This document shows positions 40,242 to 50,551 of a stretch of DNA of 64,000 nucleotides, piece by piece (positions within the stretch are counted from its first letter, which is position 1; the number at the start of each line of letters is the position of its first letter). This stretch comes from Streptomyces sp. NBC_00878. Its GTDB lineage: Bacteria > Actinomycetota > Actinomycetes > Streptomycetales > Streptomycetaceae. Made by a program: the position numbers and the translations under genes. Where the stretch lies: contig NZ_JAPEOK010000001.1 of assembly GCF_026341515.1 (NCBI RefSeq), forward strand, positions 8,308,001 through 8,372,000, written 5' to 3'. Below the pieces are notes generated by a model, which made no database searches, was not told the DNA's origin, and saw only the letters and a program-made list of their open reading frames with translations.

Positions 40242-43196
40242 ATGAGACGAAGAGCGAGATCGATCCTCGCTGCCGGCGCACTCCTGCTCGGCGGAGTGGC
40301 CGTCGCGCCCGTGGCGCAGGCGGATCCCGGCGCCACGACCGCCCCGGGCGCGGACGAGGTCAAGGTGTTCCGCGCGGACGTCACGAAGGAGCAGGTACCC
40401 CTGCTCCTCGCGGCGGGCCAGGACAGCCATGAGCTGGGCGAACAGGTACCGGAGAAGGGCACGGCCACGGTCGAGGTCTACCTCACCGACAAGCAGGCCG
40501 ACGGGCTGGAGAAGAAGGGCGTCGACCTCGCCGAGCACAAGCTCTCGGCGAAGGCACGCGCGCGTGTGGCTGCCGCGGGGGACGGCGTCTACCGGCCCTA
40601 CAGTGGCGCGGGCAACCTCCAGGAGGAGATCCTCAGGACCGGGCAGCAGAACCCGTCCCTGACCAAGGTCGTCTCCATCGGCAAGACCCTTCAGGGGCAG
40701 GACATCCTGGCCCTCAAGCTCACCAAGGGCGCCAAGCAGACCAAGGACGGCGCCAAGCCCGCCACGCTGTACATGTCCAACCAGCACGCCCGTGAGTGGA
40801 TCACGCCGGAGATGACCCGGCGCCTGATGCACTACTACCTGGACAACTACGGCAAGGACCAGCGGGTCACCAAGCTCGTGAACTCCACCGAGCTGTGGTT
40901 CGTCCTGTCCGCCAACCCGGACGGCTACGACTGGACGTTCGAGGCCGAGGGCGACCGACAGTGGCGCAAGAACATGCGCGACGTCAACGGCGACGGCGCC
41001 TGGACCACCGGTGACGGCGTCGACCTCAACCGCAACTTCTCCTACAAGTGGGGCTACGACGACGAGGGTTCGTCCCCGTACCCGACCAGCCAGACCTACC
41101 GCGGCGCGAGCCCCGGCTCCGAGCCCGAGACCAAGGCGCTGGACGCCTTCGAGAAGCGCATCGGCTTCGAGTACGGCATCAACTACCACTCGGCCGCCGA
41201 ACTGATCCTCTACGGAGTCGGCTGGCAGGTCGCCACCCCCAGCCCGGACGACGTGCTCTACAAGTCCCTCGCCGGCACGCCCGAGAACCCGGCGATCCCC
41301 GGCTACCGCCCGCAGGTCTCCTCCGAGCTCTACACGACCAACGGCGAGGCGGACGGCCACGCTTCCAACGTCAACGGCACGGCGATGTTCACCCCTGAGA
41401 TGTCGACCTGCCAGACCGCGTCGACCATCGACCCGAACGACGCCTGGAACGCGGTGGACTGCGCGTCGGTCTTCACCTTCCCGGACGACGAGAAGCTGAT
41501 CCAGCAGGAGTTCGCGAAGAACGTCCCGTTCGCGCTCTCCGTCGCCGAGAGCGCCGCCAAGCCCGACCAGCCGAAGTCCTCGGTCGGCATCGACGCCCCC
41601 GACTTCACCCCGGCCCCCTTCACCACCTCGTACTCCCGCGGCGCCGACCAGGAGATCACGGTCGTCGCCCGCAAGTCCGTACGCGACAAGGAGCTCAGGT
41701 ACCGCGTCAACGGCGGCCGTACGGAGGACATGGCGCTCAAGCCGTGGAAGGGCGGCGAGACCTTCGGCGGCGAGGACAACCTCTACTTCGACGAGTACCG
41801 CGCCTTCGTGGCGGACGGCGACCCGGGCGACAAGGTCGAGGTCTGGTTCACCGGTGAGACGAAGAGCGGGAAGCCCACCTCCAGTGAGCGCTTCACGTAC
41901 ACCGTGGCCGAGCGGCCGCGTGCCGACACGCTGGTGGTCGCCGAGGAGGGTGCCGCCGCAGCGACGCAGGCACAGGCCTACGTCGACGCCCTGAAGGCCA
42001 ACGGCCGCAAGCCCCTCGTCTGGGACGTCGCCACCCAGGGCGTGCCCGACGCGCTCGGCGTCCTCGGCCACTTCAAGACCGTCGTCCACTACACGGGCGC
42101 CGACCGCCCCGGCTACGCCACCCAGCTGCAACTGCGCGCCTACCTCAACGAGGGCGGCAAACTGATCGAGGCGGGCGAGCAGGCGGGCGGCAATGTCGCA
42201 CTGCCGGGCGCCCTGACGAACGACTTCAGCCAGTACTACCTGGGCGCCTACTCCCGTACGACGACACCGGGCGTCACGGCCTTCACCGGCTCGGGCAAGC
42301 TCGCCGGAGCCACCGGACCGCTCGGCGACGCGCCCGGCAACCCGCTGAACGCGGCGGGCGCCTACAGCGTCACCTCGGACACCCTGCCCGCCGCCACGTA
42401 CCCGCAGTTCGCGAGCGCTGGAGCGGGACAGTACCCGGGGACCGTCAACCCGTACGGACCGTACGCGGGCACGTCCATGGCGGCCGTCACGCACTCCGAC
42501 TTCGCCTGGAACCGCCTCACCCGCACCATCGACCTCACCGGGGTGAGCGCGGCCGACGCGCCCTCCCTGAACACGAGGCTCCTGTGGGACACCGAGGCGG
42601 GCTACGACCACGCGGTGCTCGAAGCGCACACGGCCGGGGCCGACGACTGGACGACACTCCCGGAGAAGGGCGGCGCCACCAGCACCGCGGTTCCCGTGGA
42701 GTGCGAGGCCGGGTACTTCATCCAGGCGCACCCCGCCCTCAAGCGCTATCTGACGCCGGGCTCCGCCGGTTGCACCGCCACCGGCACGAGCGGCTCGTGG
42801 AACAGCTTCACCGGGGCCTCCGAGGGCTGGCAGGAAGTCACCTTCGACCTCTCCGCGTACGCCGGAAAGACGGTGGAGGTGTCGCTGAGCTACATCACCG
42901 ACCCGGGAACGGGCGGCCACGGTGTCCTGGCCGACAACGCCTCCGTCGTCATCGGCGGCACGGCCGGCGAGACCGAGGGCTTCGAGACGTCGCTCGGCGC
43001 CTGGAGCGTCCCCGGGCCGCCCGCGGGCAGCCCCGCGGTCGTGCAGGACTGGGGCCTTTCCGGTGAACTCTTCAAGACGTACGGAGCGGTCACCACGCGT
43101 GACACCGTGCTGCTCGGCTTCGGCCTGGAGCACGTCACCGCGGCCGCCGACCGAACGGCCCTGCTCGGCAAGGCCCTGGCGGCTCTGCGCAGCTGA
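40242..43196 (+). CDS. Secreted M14-family zinc carboxypeptidase, multidomain
   Basis: The 984-residue protein has a signal peptide (ILAAGALLLGGVAVAPVAQA, cleavage near residue 27), a propeptide-like region to about residue 110, then the M14 peptidase. MSNQHAREWITPEM supplies the HxxE zinc ligands, INYHSAAELILYGVGWQ the third His, and TAMFTPEMSTC is the catalytic Glu strand. DVNGDGAWTTGDGVDLNRNF resembles a Ca2+ loop next to the Asn-Arg substrate anchor. The C-terminal 500 residues include immune-inhibitor-like beta domains (SGSWNSFTGASEGWQEVTFD; AYAGKTVEVSLSYITDPG). ATG 40242 has a strong AAGGGGGG site. It is monocistronic, ending at the terminator 43246-43283. Confidence 0.94.
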   Translation: MRRRARSILAAGALLLGGVAVAPVAQADPGATTAPGADEVKVFRADVTKEQVPLLLAAGQDSHELGEQVPEKGTATVEVYLTDKQADGLEKKGVDLAEHKLSAKARARVAAAGDGVYRPYSGAGNLQEEILRTGQQNPSLTKVVSIGKTLQGQDILALKLTKGAKQTKDGAKPATLYMSNQHAREWITPEMTRRLMHYYLDNYGKDQRVTKLVNSTELWFVLSANPDGYDWTFEAEGDRQWRKNMRDVNGDGAWTTGDGVDLNRNFSYKWGYDDEGSSPYPTSQTYRGASPGSEPETKALDAFEKRIGFEYGINYHSAAELILYGVGWQVATPSPDDVLYKSLAGTPENPAIPGYRPQVSSELYTTNGEADGHASNVNGTAMFTPEMSTCQTASTIDPNDAWNAVDCASVFTFPDDEKLIQQEFAKNVPFALSVAESAAKPDQPKSSVGIDAPDFTPAPFTTSYSRGADQEITVVARKSVRDKELRYRVNGGRTEDMALKPWKGGETFGGEDNLYFDEYRAFVADGDPGDKVEVWFTGETKSGKPTSSERFTYTVAERPRADTLVVAEEGAAAATQAQAYVDALKANGRKPLVWDVATQGVPDALGVLGHFKTVVHYTGADRPGYATQLQLRAYLNEGGKLIEAGEQAGGNVALPGALTNDFSQYYLGAYSRTTTPGVTAFTGSGKLAGATGPLGDAPGNPLNAAGAYSVTSDTLPAATYPQFASAGAGQYPGTVNPYGPYAGTSMAAVTHSDFAWNRLTRTIDLTGVSAADAPSLNTRLLWDTEAGYDHAVLEAHTAGADDWTTLPEKGGATSTAVPVECEAGYFIQAHPALKRYLTPGSAGCTATGTSGSWNSFTGASEGWQEVTFDLSAYAGKTVEVSLSYITDPGTGGHGVLADNASVVIGGTAGETEGFETSLGAWSVPGPPAGSPAVVQDWGLSGELFKTYGAVTTRDTVLLGFGLEHVTAAADRTALLGKALAALRS

Positions 43197-43245
43197 CACG
43201 GGTGACGCCGTGAGCGGCTGACACGGAAACAAGGGCGTCGAGCCC

Positions 43246-43283
43246 GGGCGGTCCGTACCCCTACTGGTGGGTACGGACCGCCC
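43246..43283. terminator. 15-bp perfect stem terminator
   Basis: GGGCGGTCCGTACCC at 43246-43260 pairs exactly with 43269-43283 around an eight-base loop. It closes the carboxypeptidase gene and insulates gap. Confidence 0.9.
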
Positions 43284-43394
43284 TGCCGTGTATGGGGCGC
43301 TCGATGTCACTCCGGGAGCGTCAGGGAGGTAGGGTCGTAGGCGGTCGGGGACATCCCATACAAACTCGCCGGCGTCCAAAGCCGGCGTTCCTAA

Positions 43395-44420
<1,026 letters not shown>

Positions 44421-44448
44421 GTCCCAGAGCAAGGCCTCTCGATGTGAG

Positions 44449-44492
44449 CACAGGGCTCGGGCAGCGCACCGCCGCGCTGCCCGAGCCCTGTG
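44449..44492 (+). terminator. 19-bp perfect hairpin between gap and pgk
   Basis: The 44449-44467 arm is the exact complement of 44474-44492, with loop ACCGCC. Because pgk follows in the same direction, it may attenuate or process the polycistronic RNA rather than terminate fully. Confidence 0.85.
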
Positions 44493-44548
44493 CCGCGTGC
44501 CGATCGATCAGCCCTCTCCGGACCAAGAGCCCTCCTAGGAGTCCCCTC

Positions 44549-45760
44549 ATGAAGACGATCGACGAACTTCTCGCCGAAGGTGTGGACGGCAAGCGGGTCT
44601 TCGTCCGCGCCGACCTGAACGTGCCGCTGGCCGACGGCCTCATCACCGACGACGGCCGCATCCGCGCCGTCCTGCCGACCGTCAAGGCCCTCGCCGCGGC
44701 GGGCGCCAAGGTGATCGTCGCCTCGCACCTGGGCCGCCCCAAGGGCGCCCCGGACCCCGCCTTCTCGCTGCTCGCCGCCGCCGAGCGCCTCGGCGAGCTG
44801 CTGGACGCGCCCGTGGCCTTCGCCCAGGACACCGTCGGCCCCGCCGCGCACGACGCCGTGAACGGGCTGCAGCCGGGCCAGGTCGCGGTCATCGAGAACC
44901 TCCGCTTCAACGCGGGCGAGACGTCCAAGGACGACGCCGAGCGCGGCGAGTTCGCCGAGCAGCTCGCCGCCCTGGCCGATGTCTACGTAGGCGACGGTTT
45001 CGGTGCCGTGCACCGGGGGCACGCCTCGGTCTTCGACCTTCCGGCGCGGCTGCCGCACTACGCCGGCTACCTCATCGCCACCGAGGTCGGTGTCCTGAAG
45101 AAGCTCACCGAGGACGTCAAGCGCCCCTACGTGGTCGCGCTCGGCGGCGCCAAGGTCTCCGACAAGCTCGCCGTGATCGACCAGCTGCTCGGCAAGGCCG
45201 ACCGGCTGCTGATCGGCGGTGGCATGGCGTACACCTTCCTCAAGGCCAAGGGCTACGAGATCGGCGCGTCGCTCCTCCAGGAGGACCAGATCCCGGCGGT
45301 CCAGGAGTACATCGAGCGCGCCGAGAGGAACGGCGTCGAGCTGGTCCTTCCCGTCGACGTCCTGGTCGCCCCCGAGTTCCCGGACCTGAAGACCAAGGCT
45401 CCGGCCAACCCCACCACCGTCGCCGCGGACGCCATCCCGGCCGACCAGATGGGCCTGGACATCGGTCCGGAGTCCCGCAAGCTGTACGCATCGAAGCTCA
45501 CCGACGCCGCCACGGTCTTCTGGAACGGTCCGATGGGCGTCTTCGAGCACCCCGACTACGCCGAGGGCACCAAGGCGGTCGCCCAGGCTCTCCTCGACTC
45601 CCCGGCCTTCACGGTCGTCGGCGGTGGCGACTCCGCCGCGGCCGTCCGCATCCTGGGCTTCGACGAGACGGCATTCGGCCACATCTCGACCGGCGGCGGC
45701 GCCTCCCTCGAATACCTAGAGGGCAAGACGCTCCCCGGCCTCGCCGCACTGGAGGACTGA
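44549..45760 (+). CDS. pgk: Phosphoglycerate kinase
   Basis: The 403-residue enzyme has KRVFVRADLNVPL (signature, residues 14-26), ASHLGRPKG, the IENLRFNAGE region, VGDGFGAVHRGHAS, ALGGAKVSDKLAVIDQLLG and the nucleotide-binding GDSAAAVRILG near the C-terminus, with FWNGPMGVFE before it. It makes ATP and 3-phosphoglycerate from 1,3-bisphosphoglycerate. ATG 44549 has AGGAG upstream. Six bases separate its stop from the tpiA start. Confidence 0.97.
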   Translation: MKTIDELLAEGVDGKRVFVRADLNVPLADGLITDDGRIRAVLPTVKALAAAGAKVIVASHLGRPKGAPDPAFSLLAAAERLGELLDAPVAFAQDTVGPAAHDAVNGLQPGQVAVIENLRFNAGETSKDDAERGEFAEQLAALADVYVGDGFGAVHRGHASVFDLPARLPHYAGYLIATEVGVLKKLTEDVKRPYVVALGGAKVSDKLAVIDQLLGKADRLLIGGGMAYTFLKAKGYEIGASLLQEDQIPAVQEYIERAERNGVELVLPVDVLVAPEFPDLKTKAPANPTTVAADAIPADQMGLDIGPESRKLYASKLTDAATVFWNGPMGVFEHPDYAEGTKAVAQALLDSPAFTVVGGGDSAAAVRILGFDETAFGHISTGGGASLEYLEGKTLPGLAALED

Positions 45761-45766
45761 CCCCGT

Positions 45767-46543
45767 ATGACCACTCGCACGCCGCTGATGGCGGGCAACT
45801 GGAAGATGAACCTCAACCACCTCGAGGCCATCGCCCACGTCCAGAAGCTCGCTTTCGCCCTGGCCGACAAGGACTACGAGGCCTGTGAGGTCGCGGTCCT
45901 GCCGCCCTTCACCGACCTGCGCTCGGTGCAGACCCTGGTCGACGGGGACAAGCTCAAGATCAAGTACGGCGCCCAGGACCTCTCGGCGCACGACTCCGGT
46001 GCCTACACCGGCGAGATCTCCGGCTCGATGCTCGCCAAGCTCAAGTGCACGTACGTGGCGGTCGGCCACTCCGAGCGCCGCCAGTACCACAACGAGACCG
46101 ACGAGATCGTCAACGCCAAGGTGAAGACCGCCTACAAGCACGGCCTCACCCCGATCCTGTGCGTCGGCGAGGAACTGGAGGTCCGCGAGGCGGGCAACCA
46201 CGTCTCGCACACGCTCGCCCAGGTCGAGGGCGGTCTCAAGGACCTCTCGGCCGAGCAGGCCGAGTCGATCGTGATCGCGTACGAGCCCGTCTGGGCCATC
46301 GGCACCGGCAAGGTCTGCGGCTCCGACGACGCCCAGGAGGTCTGCGCGGCGATCCGCGGCAAGCTCGCCGAGCTGTACACGCAGGAGCTCGCCGACGCCG
46401 TCCGTATCCAGTACGGCGGCTCCGTGAAGGCCGGCAACGTCGCCGAGATCATGGCGAAGCCGGACATCGACGGCGCCCTGGTCGGCGGCGCGTCCCTGGA
46501 CTCCGAGGAGTTCGTCAAGATCGTCCGCTTCCGCGACCAGTGA
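45767..46543 (+). CDS. tpiA: Triosephosphate isomerase
   Basis: The 258-residue TIM barrel has the catalytic Lys in [11 protein letters not shown] (residues 7-17), catalytic His in VAVGHSERR (about 100), and catalytic Glu in [13 protein letters not shown] (about 173), which also contains the flexible loop. [12 protein letters not shown] and [10 protein letters not shown] bind phosphate. It interconverts dihydroxyacetone phosphate and glyceraldehyde 3-phosphate. It directly follows pgk. Confidence 0.97.
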   Translation: MTTRTPLMAGNWKMNLNHLEAIAHVQKLAFALADKDYEACEVAVLPPFTDLRSVQTLVDGDKLKIKYGAQDLSAHDSGAYTGEISGSMLAKLKCTYVAVGHSERRQYHNETDEIVNAKVKTAYKHGLTPILCVGEELEVREAGNHVSHTLAQVEGGLKDLSAEQAESIVIAYEPVWAIGTGKVCGSDDAQEVCAAIRGKLAELYTQELADAVRIQYGGSVKAGNVAEIMAKPDIDGALVGGASLDSEEFVKIVRFRDQ

Positions 46544-46608
46544 ACCGCGTTCCGTAGCCGAACCGACGACCTGCGAGTAGGCCGTAGCGGCGTTACGTCG
46601 TACCCTTG

Positions 46609-46648
46609 CGGGGGCCGGGCGGCTTCGTACCCGAAGCACCGGCCCCCG
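46609..46648 (+). terminator. Hairpin between tpiA and secG
   Basis: CGGGGGCCGG at 46609-46618 pairs exactly with 46639-46648 across a 20-base loop that itself can pair (GCTTCG/CGAAGC). It probably terminates or attenuates tpiA transcripts. Confidence 0.75.
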
Positions 46649-46682
46649 TCGTCCGTCTAAGTCCGAGGAAGTTGGTCCAGCC

Positions 46683-46919
46683 GTGGTTATGGGGTTCTCG
46701 ATCGCCCTGATCGTCTTCAGCCTGTTGCTGATGCTGCTGGTGCTGATGCACAAGGGGAAGGGCGGCGGCCTGTCCGACATGTTCGGTGGCGGCATGCAGT
46801 CCTCCGTCGGCGGCTCCTCGGTCGCCGAGCGCAACCTCGACCGCATCACCGTGGTGGTCGGTTTGCTGTGGTTCGCGTCCATTGTGGTGCTGGGCATTCT
46901 GATGAAGGTCAACAACTGA
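46683..46919 (+). CDS. secG: Preprotein translocase subunit SecG
   Basis: This 78-residue two-helix membrane protein has the SecG form: helix 1 IALIVFSLLLMLLVLMH, the cytoplasmic GKGGGLSDMFGGGMQSSVGGSSVAERNLDRIT loop, and helix 2 VVGLLWFASIVVLGILM. It stabilises the SecYEG channel. GTG 46683 is the start nearest the GAGGAAG site; ATG 46689 is an alternative. Its position after tpiA is conserved in actinomycetes and many other bacteria. Confidence 0.95.
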   Translation: MVMGFSIALIVFSLLLMLLVLMHKGKGGGLSDMFGGGMQSSVGGSSVAERNLDRITVVVGLLWFASIVVLGILMKVNN

Positions 46920-46981
46920 TCACCGCCGACATCGGAACGGCAGCACAAACGCACATTACGCAAGCACATTCCGCACGTAAG

Positions 46982-47026
46982 GCCCCATGTCCGGTACGCG
47001 CCCGCAAGCGCGGCCTATCATGGGGC
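46982..47026 (+). terminator. Hairpin after secG
   Basis: GCCCCATG at 46982-46989 pairs with CATGGGGC at 47019-47026. The loop contains a CGCGCCCGCAAGCGCG element. Confidence 0.6.
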
Positions 47027-47153
47027 TTGCGTCTTCGTGCGGGGTGTAACTCCATCCACTAGACGCGCGTTGGGCCTTACGTAGACTGAGGCGCTCGCAG
47101 CGAAGCGAAACGCCGACTCGCTTTGCGGCACCATTACGCAGGGAGTTACGACC

Positions 47154-47489
47154 GTGGCAAGTGGCAACGCGATCCGAGGAAGCCGGGTCGGGGCGGGGCC
47201 GATGGGCGAGGCCGAGCGTGGCGAGTCCGCGCCCCGGCTGCGCATCTCCTTCTGGTGCTCGAACGGGCACGAGACGCAGCCCAGCTTCGCCAGCGACGCG
47301 CAGGTCCCCGACACCTGGGACTGCCCGCGCTGCGGCTTCCCCGCCGGACAGGACCGGGACAATCCGCCGGACCCGCCGCGCACCGAGCCGTACAAGACGC
47401 ACCTCGCGTATGTACGGGAACGGCGCAGCGACGCGGACGGTGAGGCGATCCTCGCCGAGGCGCTCGCCAAGCTGCGGGGCGAGATCTAG
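47154..47489 (+). CDS. RbpA-family RNA polymerase-binding protein (paralogue)
   Basis: The 111-residue protein has the RbpA layout: an N-terminal tail with IRGSRVGAG (compare LRGSRLGA in RbpA), a zinc-ribbon-like core SFWCSNGHETQPSFASDAQV and WDCPRCGFPAGQD (Cys, His, Cys, Cys), the basic linker PPRTEPYKTHLAYVRERRSD, and a C-terminal helix AEALAKLRGE that would bind sigma. RbpA activates transcription with HrdB-type sigma factors. Streptomyces have more than one copy, and the main RbpA is usually longer and encoded elsewhere, so this is probably the second paralogue. GTG 47154 follows GGGAG. Confidence 0.82.
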   Translation: MASGNAIRGSRVGAGPMGEAERGESAPRLRISFWCSNGHETQPSFASDAQVPDTWDCPRCGFPAGQDRDNPPDPPRTEPYKTHLAYVRERRSDADGEAILAEALAKLRGEI

Positions 47490-47497
47490 GAGTTGAC

Positions 47498-47532
47498 GTC
47501 CGGCCGGACACCCACGGGGTGTCCGGCCGGAC
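47498..47532. terminator. 16-bp perfect stem terminator
   Basis: GTCCGGCCGGACACCC at 47498-47513 pairs exactly with 47517-47532 around a three-base loop. It closes the RbpA-like gene. Confidence 0.85.
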
Positions 47533-47732
47533 GCGTTCGGGACGTGCGTCGGGACCGCGCCCGTGCCTTCTCCCGTGCCGCGCTGATACGCGTGCTCCAG
47601 CCGGACGTATCTGTTGTTGAGCCGGACGACGGCGGGACGACAGCTCACGTTCCGCCCTGATCAATTAGGTTGGGACCGGCAGCGGGGCAAGGTACGCAGC
47701 AGGACAGGTACGAAAGAAGGCTGAAGTCCCAG

Positions 47733-49388
47733 ATGAACGCAGAAAGCCGTACCAGGCTCAACCAGACGCCCGAGTGGACCGCTCTGGCCGGGCACCGGGA
47801 GGAACTCGGCGAGGCACAGCTCCGTGAGCTGTTCGCCCAGAACCCCGGACGCGGCACCGGATACACCCTCCAGGTCGGCGATCTGCACGTCGACTACTCC
47901 AAGCACCTCGTCACCGACGAGACACTGCGGCTGCTGCGCGCGCTGGCCGCCGCCACGGACGTGTTCGGCCTGCGGGACGCCATGTTCCGCGGGGAGAAGA
48001 TCAACACGACCGAGGACCGTGCGGTCCTGCACACCGCGCTGCGCGCCCCGCGTGACACCGTTGTCGAGGTCGACGGCGAGAACGTCGTACCGGCCGTGCA
48101 CGCCGTCCTCGACAAGATGGCCGGCTTCGCCGAGCGCGTCCGCTCGGGCGAGTGGACGGGACACACCGGCAAGCGCATCAAGAACGTCGTGAACATCGGC
48201 ATCGGCGGCTCCGACCTCGGCCCGGCGATGGCGTACGAGGTGCTGCGGTCCTTCACCGACCGCGACCTGGCCGTCCGCTTCGTGTCGAACGTGGACGGGG
48301 CCGACCTGCACGAGGCCGTACGGGACCTGGACCCGGCCGAGACACTGTTCGTCATCGCCTCGAAGACCTTCACCACCATCGAGACGATCACCAACGCGAC
48401 CTCCGCCCGGGACTGGCTGCTGACCGAGCTGAAGGCCGGTCAGGAAGCCGTCGCCAAGCACTTCGTGGCGCTGTCGACGAACGCCGAGAAGGTCGCGGAC
48501 TTCGGTATCGACACGGCCAACATGTTCGAGTTCTGGGACTGGGTCGGCGGCCGCTACTCGTACGACTCGGCGATCGGTCTGTCGCTGATGATCGCGATCG
48601 GCCCGGACCGCTTCCGGGAGATGCTGAACGGCTTCCACCTCGTCGACGAGCACTTCAGGACCGCGCCCGCCGAGTCCAACGTGCCTTTGCTGCTGGGCCT
48701 GTTGGGCGTCTGGTACGGCAACTTCCATGACGCGCAGGCGCACGCGGTGCTGCCGTACTCGCACTACCTGTCCAAGTTCACCGCGTACTTGCAGCAGCTC
48801 GACATGGAGTCCAACGGCAAGTCCGTGGACCGCGACGGGCTGCCTGTGGCGTGGGAGACGGGCCCGGTCGTATGGGGCACGCCCGGTACCAACGGGCAGC
48901 ACGCGTACTACCAACTCATCCACCAGGGCACGAAGTTGATCCCGGCGGACTTCATCGGGTTCGCCGAGCCGGTCGTCGATCTGCTGCCGGGTCTGGTCGC
49001 CCAGCACGACCTGCTGATGGCCAACTTCTTCGCGCAGACGCAGGCGCTGGCCTTCGGCAAGACGCCGGACGAGGTGCGGGCGGAGGGCGTGCCCGAGGAG
49101 CTGGTGCCGCACAAGACGTTCAAGGGCAACCACCCGACGACCACCATCCTCGCGCGCGAGCTCACCCCGTCGGTGCTCGGCCAGCTGATCGCCCTCTACG
49201 AGCACAAGGTGTTCGTCCAGGGCGCGATCTGGAACATCGACTCCTTCGACCAGTGGGGCGTCGAGCTCGGCAAGGTCCTCGCCAAGCGTGTGGAGCCCGC
49301 GCTGACGGAGGGTGCGGACGTGCCGGGACTCGACGAGTCCACCACGGCGCTCGTGGCCAAGTACCGGGAGCTGCGCGGCCGTCAGTAG
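47733..49388 (+). CDS. pgi: Glucose-6-phosphate isomerase
   Basis: The 551-residue enzyme has both PGI signatures: [34 protein letters not shown] (signature 1 region, with the catalytic Glu and His) and [18 protein letters not shown] in the form [18 protein letters not shown] near residue 500. [18 protein letters not shown] and [14 protein letters not shown] bind phosphate. It interconverts glucose 6-phosphate and fructose 6-phosphate. The ATG at 47733 is preceded by GAAGG about 14 bases upstream. It is a single gene here, next to the lower glycolytic cluster. Confidence 0.97.
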   Translation: MNAESRTRLNQTPEWTALAGHREELGEAQLRELFAQNPGRGTGYTLQVGDLHVDYSKHLVTDETLRLLRALAAATDVFGLRDAMFRGEKINTTEDRAVLHTALRAPRDTVVEVDGENVVPAVHAVLDKMAGFAERVRSGEWTGHTGKRIKNVVNIGIGGSDLGPAMAYEVLRSFTDRDLAVRFVSNVDGADLHEAVRDLDPAETLFVIASKTFTTIETITNATSARDWLLTELKAGQEAVAKHFVALSTNAEKVADFGIDTANMFEFWDWVGGRYSYDSAIGLSLMIAIGPDRFREMLNGFHLVDEHFRTAPAESNVPLLLGLLGVWYGNFHDAQAHAVLPYSHYLSKFTAYLQQLDMESNGKSVDRDGLPVAWETGPVVWGTPGTNGQHAYYQLIHQGTKLIPADFIGFAEPVVDLLPGLVAQHDLLMANFFAQTQALAFGKTPDEVRAEGVPEELVPHKTFKGNHPTTTILARELTPSVLGQLIALYEHKVFVQGAIWNIDSFDQWGVELGKVLAKRVEPALTEGADVPGLDESTTALVAKYRELRGRQ

Positions 49389-49527
49389 TCCCGCACCCGC
49401 GGTCCCGTAGCCCTGCGCCGGTAGTCGTGCAGTAGTCGTGTGGATCGGGAAGCGGTCGGCGAGAATGTCGTCCGCTTCCCGTAGAATCCCGGGCGATCAT
49501 GGCGTCGAGGGCTCGGGGGAGCTGAAC

Positions 49528-50520
49528 ATGGCTGGTTCGCGCGGAAGATGGCTCAGCCGCAACCTGTCGGTGGCGTCGATTCTGCAGCCCAAGGCCGTGG
49601 CGCAGGCCGTGTTCCACCCGGCGTGGATCCCGCCCGCGGTCGATCCGTCGATGGAGCGGCTGAAGCGGGTGCGTGTCATCGCCGGGGCTGTCGCGGCCTT
49701 CGGCGTGTACACGTTCGTGGAGGGCAGGTTCGACTTCAACGAAGTTCTGGAGAACATCGTTGTCGCGGCCCTCGTCCTGCTGTTCATCACGCCTCTGACG
49801 GTGGGGGTGATGCTCCTCGTCTGGCGGCGCACCGGGCGGATCCGCGAGCTGCGCGGGTCCCTGTTCAACACGCTCAAGCTGCTGCTGCTCTTCATCGGCA
49901 TGGTCGTCGGGACGGTGTTCCTGTGGCAGGCGTCGATCGCGTACGGACCCATCTGGACGGTGGTGCTCGGCCTGCCGGCGATGTGGATCACCGGCATGCT
50001 GATGTACGGGGCCGTGCAGCTGTCCGGGAACTTCTTCGGTTCCGCGGCCGTGCACCGCGGCCTGCCGCCGCTGCTCGCCACGGTGACGACCTGGCTGATG
50101 GCCATTCCCGACCTGGTCACCGGTGATCTGCACGGGCTCAGCTTCACGATGGGGATCGTCTTCATCCTGGGCGCCCCGCTGGCGGTCACGTCCATCGCCG
50201 CCCTGGAGTCGCACCGGCTCCGACGCCACCACGGCATCCGGCTGGGCGCACACCCCGCGACGCTCCCGCCCCCGCGGCCGTACGCACCGAACAACGGGTA
50301 CGTGCCGCCCCAGGGGAACCCGTACCCGTACCCGCAGCCGGGCCAGCCGTACGCGCCGCCCGGCCAGCCGTACATGCCGCCGGGCCAGCCGTACGCACCT
50401 CCGGGTCAGCCCTACCCGCCCGGCCAGCCGTACCCGCCGGGCACCGGCACGCCGTACCCTCCGCCGTACGTCCAGGGCAATCCGTACGGGCCGCCCACGC
50501 AGCCCCCGTACGGTTCCTGA
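49528..50520 (+). CDS. Integral membrane protein with proline/tyrosine-rich repeat tail
   Basis: The 330-residue protein has about five membrane helices between residues 55 and 225 (AGAVAAFGVYTFV, IVVAALVLLFITPLTVGVMLLVW, LLLLFIGMVVGTVFLW, WTVVLGLPAMWITGMLMYGAV, FTMGIVFILGAPLAVTS). A cytoplasmic-type tail of about 80 residues follows, made of PGQPYAPP/PGQPYPP repeats. No family is recognised. Such tails in actinomycetes often mediate multivalent interactions. ATG 49528 follows GGGGGAG. It is convergent with the FtsX-type permease gene. Confidence 0.75.
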   Translation: MAGSRGRWLSRNLSVASILQPKAVAQAVFHPAWIPPAVDPSMERLKRVRVIAGAVAAFGVYTFVEGRFDFNEVLENIVVAALVLLFITPLTVGVMLLVWRRTGRIRELRGSLFNTLKLLLLFIGMVVGTVFLWQASIAYGPIWTVVLGLPAMWITGMLMYGAVQLSGNFFGSAAVHRGLPPLLATVTTWLMAIPDLVTGDLHGLSFTMGIVFILGAPLAVTSIAALESHRLRRHHGIRLGAHPATLPPPRPYAPNNGYVPPQGNPYPYPQPGQPYAPPGQPYMPPGQPYAPPGQPYPPGQPYPPGTGTPYPPPYVQGNPYGPPTQPPYGS

Positions 50521-50551
50521 CCCGGCTCGGGCCGCCGCGTCCTGACCCGGC

